Shown piece by piece: positions 53,001-64,000 of a DNA stretch of 64,000 nt. The notes beneath the pieces are model-generated. The model saw nothing but the letters and a program-made list of their open reading frames with translations. It searched no databases and was not told where the DNA came from. Position 1 is the first letter of the stretch; the number at the start of each line of letters is the position of its first letter. Position numbers and translations under genes: made by a program. This DNA is from Caenorhabditis remanei (Eukaryota; Nematoda; Chromadorea; Rhabditida; Rhabditidae), in the NCBI RefSeq assembly GCF_010183535.1, contig NC_071331.1:25420001-25484000 (forward strand). Reading direction: 5' to 3'.

Positions 53001-56000
53001 CTCGCTTCTCTGCACCCTCCTACTCTCTACGTCCATACCCAAAACTCCGTTTGGAAAACGGTGTGTATATTTGGAATCAGCGTGAAATTTTCTATTTAAT
53101 GATTTAAAACTGACTTTTTTTACAAATGCATGGTCTACTAAGACCAAATGTTAACAGTATTGTACCGCCTAACCCATATTTCTCAAATATCCACAACGAC
53201 CAACCAATCCATGGACCTTACTCTCTCTCTCCGAAATCATTGTCTCATTTTTCGTTCCTTTGTTCTCCCCCCTCCCCTCTGACCTAACCTCTACCACAAC
53301 ACCCATTGATTACAAAGAAAGAGAGAGCCCTCTCTTTTTTCGAGTAAGAATAGACAAAGAACCTCTCCTTTCCTCCTCTTCCACCTAAGTGATGAGTGTG
53401 TCCTCCTCCTCTTCATTTCTTGGTGATGAGAAAACTGTCAGTCATGGATCTCCTGCTGTGTGTACTTCACCCGCCCGACAATGACAACGACCACCATCTA
53501 CACATTTTCCCTTGTTATCGTTTTGTCTTCTCGCCTTTTTTTGGGGGTACTTTCAAATTATCATAAAATTGGATGAATTCTTGTTTCACACCACCGCGTG
53601 ATAGCCTATCCCTGGTTTTTAGGATGCTTTTCAGACAAAACCCAGTCATTTTTTTCTTATAATGAATTAATAGGTTCTTATATTCTAGAATGCACCGCCC
53701 ATTTTGAACCAAAGACTTGAAAATTTTGAAAAATCCTCCTTTAACAAAAATGGTCACAACTCGGCTACCAATGAGTCAAATTTAGAAAAATGTTAAGTTT
53801 TCTGATAAACATAGTTTTGGTTTCCAATGTCTGCTGGTTCAAAACATGTACCGTCTGTTTTTAAACAGCATTTCCTATTCCTGTTCAAATCGTCTTGAAA
53901 TCTATCTTGTGGAACCAACTTATTTATATTTTAATACCATCTGAACCGCGCCTTTTCCATGATTTCAAACATCTATTTTCCAAAAATTTGAATCTGACAT
54001 AACTCTGTACGTCAATCTTTTCGAAACTTATATTTTAACGGTCAAAACTATATTTATCAATTTTTTGTTCGAGGTTCTACTGAGACTCTGTTCCCCCGAA
54101 GTGATAAAGTCAAATATTTACCTATAAGATCTCTCGCTCCTTCCGTATAAATACTTACACATGTACACTTAATCTTAAGAGGGGGAGGCACACTCTTGTA
54201 TTTGACACCTTCTCCTCCCACCTACCATTTCTATCAGTTCTTCTTTTATTCAAACCCTTTTCTTATTTCTGACATAAGCGATGTCTCCTGCTGTTATCCC
54301 TATCTAATCCCCCTTCCCCTTTTTCCAATCACCATCTGCCTCTTCCCCAGAAGAAATCATCAGTAGAAGGGGTACTTAATGATGTGACAACTACTGTATG
54401 ATCAAAAGAACACCTGGACAACGTTAGGCTACTGGGAAAAGAGGTGGATTTAAAATAGAGGTAGGGAGAGTGACCATTAGAAAAGGTATTGATTTCTTTT
54501 ATGGACACAGATGGTCCCGACCATTTTACCGCCCGTCTTGGAGGGACAGCTGTCTGGTTTGATATTTCTCGATTAATACTTTTTCTATATATATTTTTTT
54601 GAATTGTCCAGAAAAAATGGTTTAATTGATTCCAAAAATAAAAGTTTTATTCAAAACCCACTATAACTCGGCCATTTCCAAACCAAATTCAGCGAAACTT
54701 ATATTTTTGGAATCAGCTAAAAAGGGCGGTTCAAATAAGTTTAATAATAATTTTTAATAGGTTCTTAGTTTTAAAAATGCTCTGTGCGCTTCGAACCTTA
54801 TTCACGTAAAAAGCGTTTTTTCCGGACGTGAATAGCCTCATTATCATAAAAAATCAGAAAAATTCAGCTTTTGGTTATTACTCGTCTACCAGAAGATTAA
54901 ATTCTATTAAATTTATAGTTTTAGAATCAAAGGGGGGGGGGGGAAGCTGGTTCAAAAATGACTATTTTCGAAGATTCTTGATTAGGGAGTGTACCGTCTT
55001 TGTTTTTGCTTTGTATTAGCTCCACGCCCTTGCTTGATGAATTAGAGAATTTAGCTTGTAGTTGTATGGTCAACAATTGCGAAAAACGGAATTTTTCAAA
55101 ACAGAGAATTTCTGAAATTCTTGAAACTCACCTATCCTGAAGAATTTGTCATAGTGTCCCGGACAACCTTTCTGATATTTATTTTTATGTAAATCAACAT
55201 TAATGCAACATTTTTATTTTGCGATCTTAGCCGACCTTAGCCGTTCTCAACCGATTTTAGCCGTATTTAGTCTATTTCAGCTATTTTTGGGTCGTTTTTA
55301 TCCGATTTTCAGCGATCCCAGACGATTCGAACCGATTTTAATGGTGGAACCCTGATCCCTACACTCACCTCTTTTTGCAACATTTTTTGTATCCAGGTGT
55401 CCTTATCACACACGCTCCCAGCCTCTTGTCTTCTCACCCAACTGATATGTGTCCTTGAATAATTTCCTCGTTTCCTCCTATCCTCCTCCAAAAAGTTTCT
55501 TTATTCCCCCCTTTTCAAAATGTTGCAGTATTCCCCCCGATCACGCTCTCAATGTCCATCATCATCATCTTCTTCTTCCCTTTTTTGTCCTCCTCCGAAA
55601 TATCGGGCCGTGATTATTAAACAACCCACTTGAAAATACTGTGTGAGGGAAAAAGGAAGAAGACTAACCTTATTGGAGATTGAAATAGGGGAAAAGAAGA
55701 AGACGTGTATTTGTCCAACGAGGAGAGAAGGAGGGTCATCATTTATGTACTCATGTACTTGATGATCTGTACATTTCATAACTTTGAGTTTACACCTGGT
55801 ATTACTGTATCTTTGATATTTTAGGTCTATGAATCTGATATTTTTGTAATAGGAAACTATTTAGTAGACTCGCTTGTTTTGGTTGAAAAATGAGGATTTT
55901 TACGCTATTTTATGTTAAAACGCGTCAAAGGTGTACCAAAAGCTCGAAAATGTGTTAAAAATCGTCAATGACGAGTAAAAATGCAGCAAAAATGCCACTT

Positions 56001-56849
56001 TTCACAAAATTTTACTTCAAACGCGTCAAATGTACACCAGATTCGGGAAATCTTGTTTCTGGACCAAAAATAGTCAAAAATCGCTCTCGAATGTTGAAAA
56101 AACGTCAAAGGCACGCCAGACACTCCTGAAAGCACTAAAACAGTTCGATATCGTTGAATATATATTAAGCCTCTCATAACTTTGTCAATTTTTATCGAAT
56201 TCCATTGAAACTTAGTTTTTTGGAATCAGCAAGTCAAGACGGTTCTAACAATCTTACTCTCGATTTAAAATCCCGGGGATCTTCCCGAATTCTGGTCTAA
56301 CTCTTACAACTCTCCAATACCATTCAACCCTCCATTCCAATTCTCTTCTTATCACCTGCTTCCCCGAAAACGCAATTTTCCCATTACATCATATTTATAC
56401 AATGTTCAAAAAAAGTGTGCCTATTTTTTTTCGTGGCAACATTCGAATGACAAGAAGGAGAGAAATGGAGGGATTACTGAGGGTGGGGGGCTATGTTATG
56501 TTTAAAGGTCATATCACGCAGAGGAGAGGGCGACAGTTATGTTTTCTCGTTCATATCTTTTTTTGTCGGCTGGTGGGTTGGTTGAGGAGGTCAGTGGGAT
56601 ATGTTTAGAAGCTTGGGGCTATGTTGTGTCTAGCAGTGATTTGGTGGAGGTCGACTTTTGGACGGTTTGAATTTTTTCGGAGGGTGGAGCTTAGGTATGA
56701 GAAAGTAGGCGGGTCAGGGAGATCACACTTTCCAGGTTCGCCATTCATTAGTTTGTCTCCATGATTTTTGGCTTTGTCTTGTGTTAAGCTGCTGTTGCCG
56801 ATAGCAGATCTTTGTCTTAGCCTGTCCAAACCGGTCTAACCAGTCACTG
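50072..56849. other. Gene-free stretch
   Basis: No supportable gene. Contains TTTTTGTAGTTGA repeats (50680-50770 and 51040-51230), with a near-palindrome around 51070-51210 whose arms are GTACGCGCGGTCCCTGGGGAG and a complement near CTAAGGACCCCCCGTAC; CTGGCGCGCC repeats (51667, then inverted at 55919, 56019 and 56101); TTAGGC-like sequence (52135-52300); a G12 run (54932-54943); and AGCCGACCTTAGCCG repeats (55225-55330). Confidence 0.55.
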
Positions 56850-57480
56850 ACTCCAGTTATCTCTTGCCAAGCTCAGCCGATTCTAGGCGATCTCCACCAA
56901 TCTCCTCCAATCTCATTATCAGATTCCCCTCCCGATCAGTCTGAATCCGTGCCTTGACTCTTAGTATTGTAACCTATTTCGATTTCTGCAAGTCTAATTA
57001 CCTAAGAGTATCTACATATGTCAGCTAGCTTTGAGCCACCTGTACCTGATTTCAGCTTTCTCCGATTCCGCCGGATTCAAGGCAAGGCATATGACTCGAA
57101 TTGTGTTTCTAATTAAGCCTAATTTGCTCTAACCTAGGTTACTACCTGCTTTGACCGATCTCAGCCGATCTCATTCAATCATATTCCTTTTCCGAACAGT
57201 CCATTTTACAATGAAGACAGTTGTACCCGTCTCAGCCGACCCCAGCGAATCTCGATTCTCTTCTATCCTACGGCTCACCGAGCATAACCTAACCTTTTCC
57301 ACCTAACAAGTTTTTGCCGATATTTATCAGTATCATTACCAAAACCAGGACTCTTTTACCCATCTCGACCGATCTCAGCCGATTTCAGTTTCCAATTCCG
57401 ATCTAGTCAACCCGTATCCCTCTTCGACTATCCTTCTCAACTTATCCAGTTTGACCTATCTCTACCAAAACCTTGAGAAG
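56850..57480. repeat. AGCCGATCTC-type irregular repeat region
   Basis: More than a dozen variants of CAGCCGATCTC, CGACCGATCTCAGCCGATTTC and CCAATCTCC occur over 630 bp, unevenly spaced, with further copies at 55225-55330, 36245-36290 and 27215-27262. It reads as a diffuse minisatellite. Confidence 0.6.
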
Positions 57481-59623
57481 TTGGGGATCAATTTATCTCC
57501 AATCCGCTTTCCTCTATTCTATTCACATACACAAAGAAGACAGAGAGAGTAAGACACATCTGGCATCCATCCAATCAACGTTTTTAACACCACCGTCCCC
57601 CCTTCTTCTCATCTTCTCTTTCTTCCCCCTCTGGTGATGATGATACTCCTCTCCGTCCTCCACCCCCAAACACTACTCTCCACTATCACCGTACTATCTC
57701 CCGCCATTTCATTTCAAGGAGGACCTCCTGAGGAGGACCGCTCGATAACCTTGAATTCGTCTTCTTCGCCTTCGTTTCTTTGGTGATTTGTGTGTATTAG
57801 GGAGATTTTCGTCTCCTCTTTGAGATGTTGCTGACTTTGATAGGACTCTCTAAATTTTCTTTTTTTAAGTTTCTTTTTTTTTAAATCTCCGTGTTCTTCT
57901 TTTTTCTTATCAGATTAAAAAATCACTTTTTTTCCAATTCTTCTCATTTTTCAGATCTCACTCTAACTCACCCCAACGAATCGTCTCGAACAATAATTGT
58001 GTTTTAAAGAGTGAGTTTTTAAAATGCAAAACTGCTCTATTGATAAATTTTTGGAAAGGTCAGATTTTGAAAATTTTGTTAATAGAGCGTGTTGTTCCAA
58101 AATTTGACTCAGGCCTTATCAGTAGAGCGTATTTTCATAACTCCTAAAATACCATGAATTGTTGTTATCAATTGAGCGCACTTACTCCCCTTTCATTTCT
58201 ACGAGCTACTTTTTCTATAGAGAGCATTTCCTAGAAGTTATCAATGGAGCGAACTTCCCCCCCCCTTTGCTCCCATTTCGTCACAACCACCTAAAATTTC
58301 AAAATGTCATATCTGTGAAAGATTTACACGGGTGAAAGATTTCCCCACCTTTGCCACCACCATAACAGGTGCCTCTCCGGATATATGATGTGCTCAATGG
58401 AGCATACTTTATTTCGTGAGCACACACACAATTTCATATATATATATTTATTTGAAATACACAAATCAGTGAACACATCACTAACCTTTCCTCGAATTTC
58501 CGGTCCCCCTTGCTCTTGGAGCCGCCCGAATGGGGACTACTGTAGATAGAGAAGGGAAACCGATTCATCAATTTAGTGCTCTGAAATAGACTAGTAGGAA
58601 AGATTTTTGATAGAAAACGTTCACTCATTCCCCTCCCCCTTTGCATCACTCCTCCAATTTTTTGGCGAGAGAGGCAGATGGCACCTTGAAAAATGACCAT
58701 TTGAGGATAGAGGGAGCGGGACGGAGTGGATTAAAGGGTTCTATGGGGGAAGAGAAGAAAGAAAGTGGTGACTGATTGACATGCAAATTGCACAGTGTCG
58801 ATTTTGGTAGATAGGGGGTGGAAGAGAGGGGGACTTGGGTACTAAGGAGAGAAGAAAAAAGATATATTCTCACAGTTTTCAGAATCTAAAAATATAGATA
58901 CAAAGTTATCGGTAATTTTAATTGATGGCCTAGAAATCCAGGAAGTTAGTCCAGACTAGAAAGCTCTGGATCTGAGCTATCTAACCGCGTTTTCAGAATC
59001 TGAAAATATGGATTTTGAGCCGAGTTATTATTGGTTCAAATCGATGGCCTAGAAAACCACATTTTGGGAAAGTTAGGCAGTTGTCAAAAAACATGGTTGC
59101 TAGAATGCTGGTGGGTTTTGTATTCTTTCAAGTTTTTGTTCTCTTGAAATCAAATACTCCTGCTACCGCGCTCTGTATAACTCCCCTGTGAGGCTCCTTA
59201 CGTACCTTATCTAGCGCTGATCTGAGGAAATTTCGCTGTTTTAATCATGATTAAAAAAAAGTGTCATATCTCATCTGGAACATGTCCTAGAGCTCTGAAA
59301 GCTAGCTCAATCGATTCCTTGTGAAAAATAGAACTAGAAAATGATAGAGTCTAATCCAAGGCTGCACCTAGCCTTTATTTAACCGTTGCAAATCATTGGA
59401 ATTCATGCAGACAATAAGGGTTGATAGTTCAAATATACATATACCATCTTATTGCAATTTTTTTGCTGATTCTGAATCACTTTTTCAATTTTGCAACGGA
59501 GCTTCACAAAGATATTTGGATTCAAAGTTGTCAGCTGATCTGGTCTGAGCGCTTTCTTAGACCGTAATCAAACATCAGCTCGAGGGTGTCCTAGAGCTCT
59601 GAAACCTATCATAATAAATTCCT
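57481..59623. other. Gene-free stretch with a possible noncoding exon
   Basis: A pyrimidine-rich, promoter-like region (57540-57960) leads to TTTTTCAG at 57955. This is followed by about 58 nt and a GTGAGTTTTT donor at 58011, which could be a noncoding first exon of a gene lying to the right. 58028-58410 holds the AGAGCG repeats. Nothing else is recognised. Confidence 0.4.
58028..58410. repeat. Cluster of TATCAATAGAGCGCACTT-like units
   Basis: Seven variants (near 58032, 58080, 58120, 58165, 58212, 58237 and 58392) of the phrase CTCTATTGATAA or TATCAATGGAGCGNACTT. Single copies of the same AGTAGAGCGCA phrase are scattered over the window at 1263, 3551, 3698, 3990, 9882, 13880, 36311 and 60764. 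Confidence 0.65.
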
Positions 59624-59747
59624 CTTACCGTAAAAACTGTATTTGAGGTGCATGCAACTCTATTGTTCAACGGGTCTGTCGGAGTGCAACTCTATTAGAG
59701 GGGCAATTCAAATAAAGGGGCACCTCAAATACAGTTTTTACGGTAAG
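59624..59747. mobile_element. 124 bp MITE with perfect 28 bp terminal inverted repeats
   Basis: 59624-59651 starts CTTACCGTAAAAACTGTATT and is the exact reverse complement of 59720-59747, which ends AATACAGTTTTTACGGTAAG. The interior carries two GCAACTCTATT direct repeats around CGGGTCTGTCGGAGT. A target duplication is not obvious. It is the cleanest inverted-repeat element in the window and so probably the youngest. Confidence 0.9.
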
Positions 59748-61487
59748 TACGGCTTTCTAAGATCCTTAATTTCCCTCGATTCTAGACAAAACTCTATTCT
59801 TCTATGTTTATTTTTTGGAAAAATCCCTATACGATCAAAACAGCGAATCCCTCTTTGCCTATCCCCTATTTTCAATCTCTCTCCATTTTCTTCTGATAAT
59901 TCAATGATTCCTTCTTCTTCTTCTCCTCTTTCCCACCACCACCACCATCCTCCTCTTCTCCCAAAATTGGCATTGTTGTGATGGCTCTTTATCCCCCGCC
60001 GTCCCACCCCTCCGTCCGTCCCCTTCTCTTCTTTCTTCCCATCTTTTCACACAACCCAGAAGCCTATTATCTTTGTTGTCTCCCTCCACACCATCCACGC
60101 CGAAAGCAGGCAGAGAGTCTTTGTGTGAATCAGGAGAGAAGGGAAGGACCACTAATATAGTGATAGGAGGGACTGAGATTCTGGGTTTTAATGGGGCGGA
60201 GATTATGAATCATAGCTTCCAAATGAGAGTTCTGGGAGCTCAAATTTTGAAGTCTGACAGCTCAGAAGTGAAAGTTTTCAGAAAATTTTCAGAAAGGTTT
60301 TTTTATGATCTTGGTATTGAGACACGCTTCAAACTTACTTTTAGCGAAATTTTGGAGACTCGAAACAATAAAATTGTGATTTTCTCTTTTCTCTCTTTTT
60401 TCACAAACTTTTTGAGCAGCTAGGTATCATTACTTTAGATTCCCGTCTACCTGAGTTACGGGTGATTTGAGATCACAGACTTTTACAATTTTTTTAAAGT
60501 ACATCTGATTCGGGTAGGTTTCAGAGCTCTATTTTCAATTTTAACAGAGTAGTGGCGGTTTAAGTCTAACTAGAACTCAAGCCTTATGTTTTCGATATCC
60601 ATTGATTAGTTTATCACTAGGCCTCTAAGTTTTAGCCAGTCTCAGGAAACTGGATGACATCTATTATCTAAATTATAGCAGTTCGAATTTGGTGAATTCC
60701 AGCTTCTTACAACTGCTCTCCACCAAACTGCCCTTGAAAAGTGACAATTTTCTTCGGTTTCGGTAGAGCGGGTTGTAAGAAGCGTGTCGTGCTAATAACA
60801 CGGCTCATAGCTATCCTACAACTTTCCAACCTAGGTTTAGCGGTTCCAAATCAAAAACTGAATCAGAAACATTAATAAAGCGTCGTTTAGTACACCTACT
60901 GGTAAGGCTTTCATTATCACGTGTGCCTGAAACAGGATTGAGCGGAATTCCGCCTTCCGCCTTCCGCCATTCCAAAAACCGCATTCCGCTCAACTCTGTC
61001 CTGAAACTTTCAGACTTTGCAGCTTGACTACTTTTCCATATTACAATATTTTTGGATCCCCAGCCCTCAGAATCTTATCAAACTCCACGATTCTCTCTCC
61101 ATTCTCTATTTTCATTCCTCACCATATGTTTTGAATAGGAAAAGAGGGGTCCCTTCCGACTGACTGATTTGATATCTCTTCCTCTTTTCGTTTTCCCCCC
61201 ACTCTCCTCTCTCCGTTTTCTCCAATGCTCTCATTCCCTATGTGCTGTGTCCCTCTCGGCCCATATGGCCAATACTTCACCCTGGGTCTCTCTTCTCTCT
61301 CTCTCACCCACCTTCTTTCTTTTATCTCTTCCCTCCTCTTTTCTTCTGAATTCATCTTCGTTCTGGTCATGTTAATTGCCAACAGACCTCCTCCAAGGGG
61401 GTCAGCTGGAGGTGTCTCTTTGAAATTGTACCGCTTGAAAGATTGTTAGGTTTTGATAATTAGAGAGTGATTAGGTGATAAGTGTCC
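59748..61487. other. Gene-free stretch
   Basis: Pyrimidine-rich tracts (59880-60080 and 61170-61380) give open frames in several phases at once, a sign of composition rather than coding. At 60950-60985 a CCGCCTTCCGCCTTCCGCC triplet-like repeat is followed by CATTCCGCTC. No gene is supported. Confidence 0.55.
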
Positions 61488-61800
61488 GTAAAAATGTGCT
61501 TTAAATGCTTTAAAAGGGTATAACCTTGCACAGTGACGAGCTAGAGCCATGAGCACCTTATAATATTTTGGTTTGGTTAAGCTGTACTTTAAAACGTGAA
61601 AACTTCCTCCAATGAAAACCTAGAGTCCTAAAACCTATCCCATTCGATTCCTCATAAAAATATGCTTTAAATGCTTTAAAGGGGTATAACTTTCCTCAGT
61701 GACGAGCTAGAGCCTTGAAACCTAAATTAATGGATTCCCTGTGAAATTTTGGTCCAAACAACTTCCTCCAGTGACACCCTAGAGCTCTGAAACCTATCCT
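61488..61800 (+). repeat. Tandem ~165 bp duplication with CTAGAGC(TCTGA)AACCTATC units
   Basis: Copy A near 61488-61551 and copy B near 61655-61719 share ATGTGCTTTAAATGCTTTAA, then GGGTATAACNTTNC and CAGTGACGAGCTAGAGCC. The phrase CTAGAGCTCTGAAACCTATC recurs at 61778, 59291 and 59591, tying this block to the repeats flanking the 59624 element. Confidence 0.7.
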
Positions 61801-64000
61801 TATCAAATTTTGATATCGATTCCCATACCGTATTCCACAACCGCGCCTTGTGATAGGATAACGGGATAACACTTGCTGATAAGTCCCCTCCCCTATCACC
61901 TCATTGGCTGCGGAGAGATAATGGGGAATGACAAGAGCAGATAGGCACAGGGAGAGAATGAGAGATAGGGAGGAGGTGATAGAATGATAAGATGGGCGGA
62001 GTCAAGTAGTGATTGGGTAGGGGGATACTGTATGTGTGATAACTGGGGAGTGGGCAGAATCTTAGATAACAAGGATCAAAATCCGTTTTTAAGATCAATG
62101 TTTCTTAAACAATCAAAGTTTTGGATCCGGGTTACTGTAGTTTTGATCCAAAGGGGTACTGTATCTGACACTTATTTACTGTGTGAAGCATTTAGCAAAT
62201 TGTACCTTCGATATCCTAACATTTCTTAATGTGCCTGGCGCGCTTTTGACTCGTTTCTGAAGTCCAAATCACCCCTCCTCTAGTTCCTCTTACCCATTAC
62301 CTCAAATTCTTATTCCAGATCAAACTAAGTCTCTACAAGTCTCCAGGATTGAATTTCACTCTCGACGACTACACCTGATACTAGATATTAGGTAAGCCAT
62401 ATCTCCCAGCTCCAACCTCCTCTAGGCTCCTCAAACTAACCACTTGATATTATTAACTACAACTAATCTCTCTCTCTTTTCTCTCTCTCCATCCCTTACA
62501 CTCTCTCCCTCTCTCTCCACTATCTCACTCTCTGTCCCTCTTCACACACGGGGCATTTTGTGCGCCGCCCCCTTTTGCGCCGTCCCCGATATTCCATATC
62601 TCGCATTGTTGTCATTTCTCCCATGCCTATATCAAATTTCCCCCCTTTTTCCCGTTTTCCACTTGCTCCTTCCCCCTCTCCCTAACAGAGAGCGCTCTTG
62701 TCATTTTCACCGGTGCTCTAGGAGCACGTGAGCTCCGGAGCTACATGGTTTAGCGATGAACGGTTGCTAGGATAAGGGGGTCCCGGGGAGAACACCATGG
62801 CGACATGTCCCACACCCCGATTTTCTAGAAGTCCCCCCCTCCCCCCATTTCTGCCCCGGGAAAGAGGTATCCTGATTTCATATACTATCTCTCTGTCCTC
62901 CTCCCTCTTTTTAGTAGTTCAGATAACAACAATGCCTCTCCGAGTAGGGGCAATTATGTGGGGGGGGGAGACATGTTATTCGAATGTTTTTCTTTTCCAT
63001 TCATTCACATCAGTCTTCCCCCTCTCTTTAACACAAAAATATATGAGAGGGTACTAAAATAGATATGGAGATAGGGGGAGGGGGGACTCGAATTTCTTAT
63101 TTCTTGGATTGTCTCAATTTTCTTGTTTTATGTCATCAGTTAGGTAGATCACGAGCTAAAAAGAGATATTTGAGCATCGCGTCGATCTGAATTTAATGAG
63201 AATTATAGTTTTGAAATCAGGATTTCGATCAGGATACCTTTTCCTTACATAATTCTAGCCAAAAATTCTTTGAAACCTAGATTTTTAAAATTCAGCCTGT
63301 TTTTAAATATTTTGCTCAAAAAAGAAGATTTTATGAAAAGCGGTTCAACTTCATCAGTTTTTGTCCAAATTATGTAAAATCTACATTTTTTGAAAAGACC
63401 GTATTCTTCTAACTATAAATTTGACTAGTTTCCATGTAAACAGTGAATTTTCCATACGTTTTCAAACAGCTTCTCTTAAAACTTCATATCTCTCTTTGGT
63501 TTTGTCCAAATTTGTTTTTTTTTTTCGAATCATTTTCAGATATTAAAAAAGATTTCACTAGAAACTTCTATATCTCGTTTCTCCATTTAATCCAATCTTT
63601 ATAAAACGCATATTTCTGAAATGCACTTAACGGGACTGTCTGATATACGTATAACTGTGACTTCGGGCACCCGACTGTTTATCCGGGTACCCAGCAGATA
63701 CACTAACATTTCCATATGCTCTTCCTTCTCCTTCCACACTACTCTTACCAATTGCTCATTCTCTCTCCACCCCCCTATTCAGGTTACCTCCCTAAACAAT
63801 AGTCGGCTCCCTTTCTACTAGATCAAACCGGATGATAAAATAGAGAGAGAGAGGGAAAGATAATTACCATAATTATCTTTTCCCCCTCTCTCTTCTGAAT
63901 CCCTCCGTGGTGCTCCGTGCTCCGTGGTCTCCCCCTCTCCGACACACAACATCTCATCAACTGATATGCATCGCTCTCTCCACAAGAGCATATACTATTT
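61801..64000. other. Gene-free right end
   Basis: No coding exon is supported. It contains a CCTGGCGCGCTTTTGACTCG repeat at 62234, CT-rich tracts (62465-62540 and 62880-62910), a G10 run (62960-62969), and repeated TCCAAATTTG/AACTTCATATCTC phrases at 63340-63610. 63840-63895 is nearly palindromic: GAGAGAGAGGGAAAGATAAT against ATTATCTTTTCCCCCTCTCT. Confidence 0.55.

Noticed and set aside
62444..63057. Leu/Ser/Pro-rich frames near the right end
   Set aside because: They are read from CT-rich tracts and C runs, with overlapping open phases and no splice context.
1..64000. CRISPR arrays, bacterial operons, rRNA genes
   Set aside because: None seen. The window is eukaryotic nuclear DNA, and its tandem repeats lack the regular repeat-spacer pattern.

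Overview
This window is nuclear DNA from a nematode of the genus Caenorhabditis, most likely a relative of C. elegans rather than C. elegans itself. It is AT-rich, its 3' splice sites read TTTTCAG or TTTCCAG, and many introns are only 50-90 nt long. It carries degenerate copies of the nematode telomere repeat TTAGGC, and its encoded proteins recall C. elegans EGL-4, AASS-1, RPS-24 and SSNA-1 closely. In C. elegans all four genes lie, as far as I recall, on chromosome IV, so the window looks syntenic with part of that chromosome.

Layout. Bases 1-6474 hold no gene, only dispersed inverted repeats, a minisatellite, a poly-C run and a ~410 bp palindromic element. Bases 6475-6858 hold a three-exon remnant coding for a CCM2/harmonin-like helical domain with no partner exons. 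Bases 7977-30557 (+) hold egl-4, the cGMP-dependent protein kinase: nine coding exons joining in frame to 784 aa. Its 11.1 kb first intron contains one strong and two weaker candidate alternative first exons (17295, 13811, 9393), and two more occur further in (25729, 27856). All are phase-compatible with the next constitutive exon, so the locus may make several kinases that differ at the N terminus. Bases 31270-31854 (-) hold a small Ser/Arg-rich gene with its own TATA box and poly(A) signal. Bases 32396-37901 (-) hold the bifunctional lysine-degradation enzyme gene aass-1: 11 exons, 949 aa, convergent with egl-4. A tRNA-Arg(UCU) follows at 38449-38520 (+), then rps-24 (39389-40147, +) and, 181 bp downstream on the same strand, an SSNA1-type coiled-coil gene (40329-41010, +). 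The last two are spaced like a nematode operon. From 41011 to 64000 I find no supportable coding exon. That 23 kb is a patchwork of inverted-repeat elements, small tandem duplications and pyrimidine-rich tracts, and may be intergenic DNA or the 5' part or intron of a gene lying to the right.

Repeats are the other theme. Two elements have hAT-type ends (CA...TTGCAA) with 8-bp target duplications: 8208-8560 with an exact duplication, and 33006-33337 with 7 of 8 bases matching. A 124 bp element at 59624-59747 has perfect 28 bp terminal repeats. Several short families recur over tens of kilobases: CTGGCGCGCCTTTGACGCG, GGACATCCGGACA, TTAGGC-like, AGAGCGCA, AGCCGATCTC and GTGTAGATTTACGA. Reading frames and splice junctions were worked out by hand and are self-consistent. 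Orthology rests on remembered family sequences, not on a database search.
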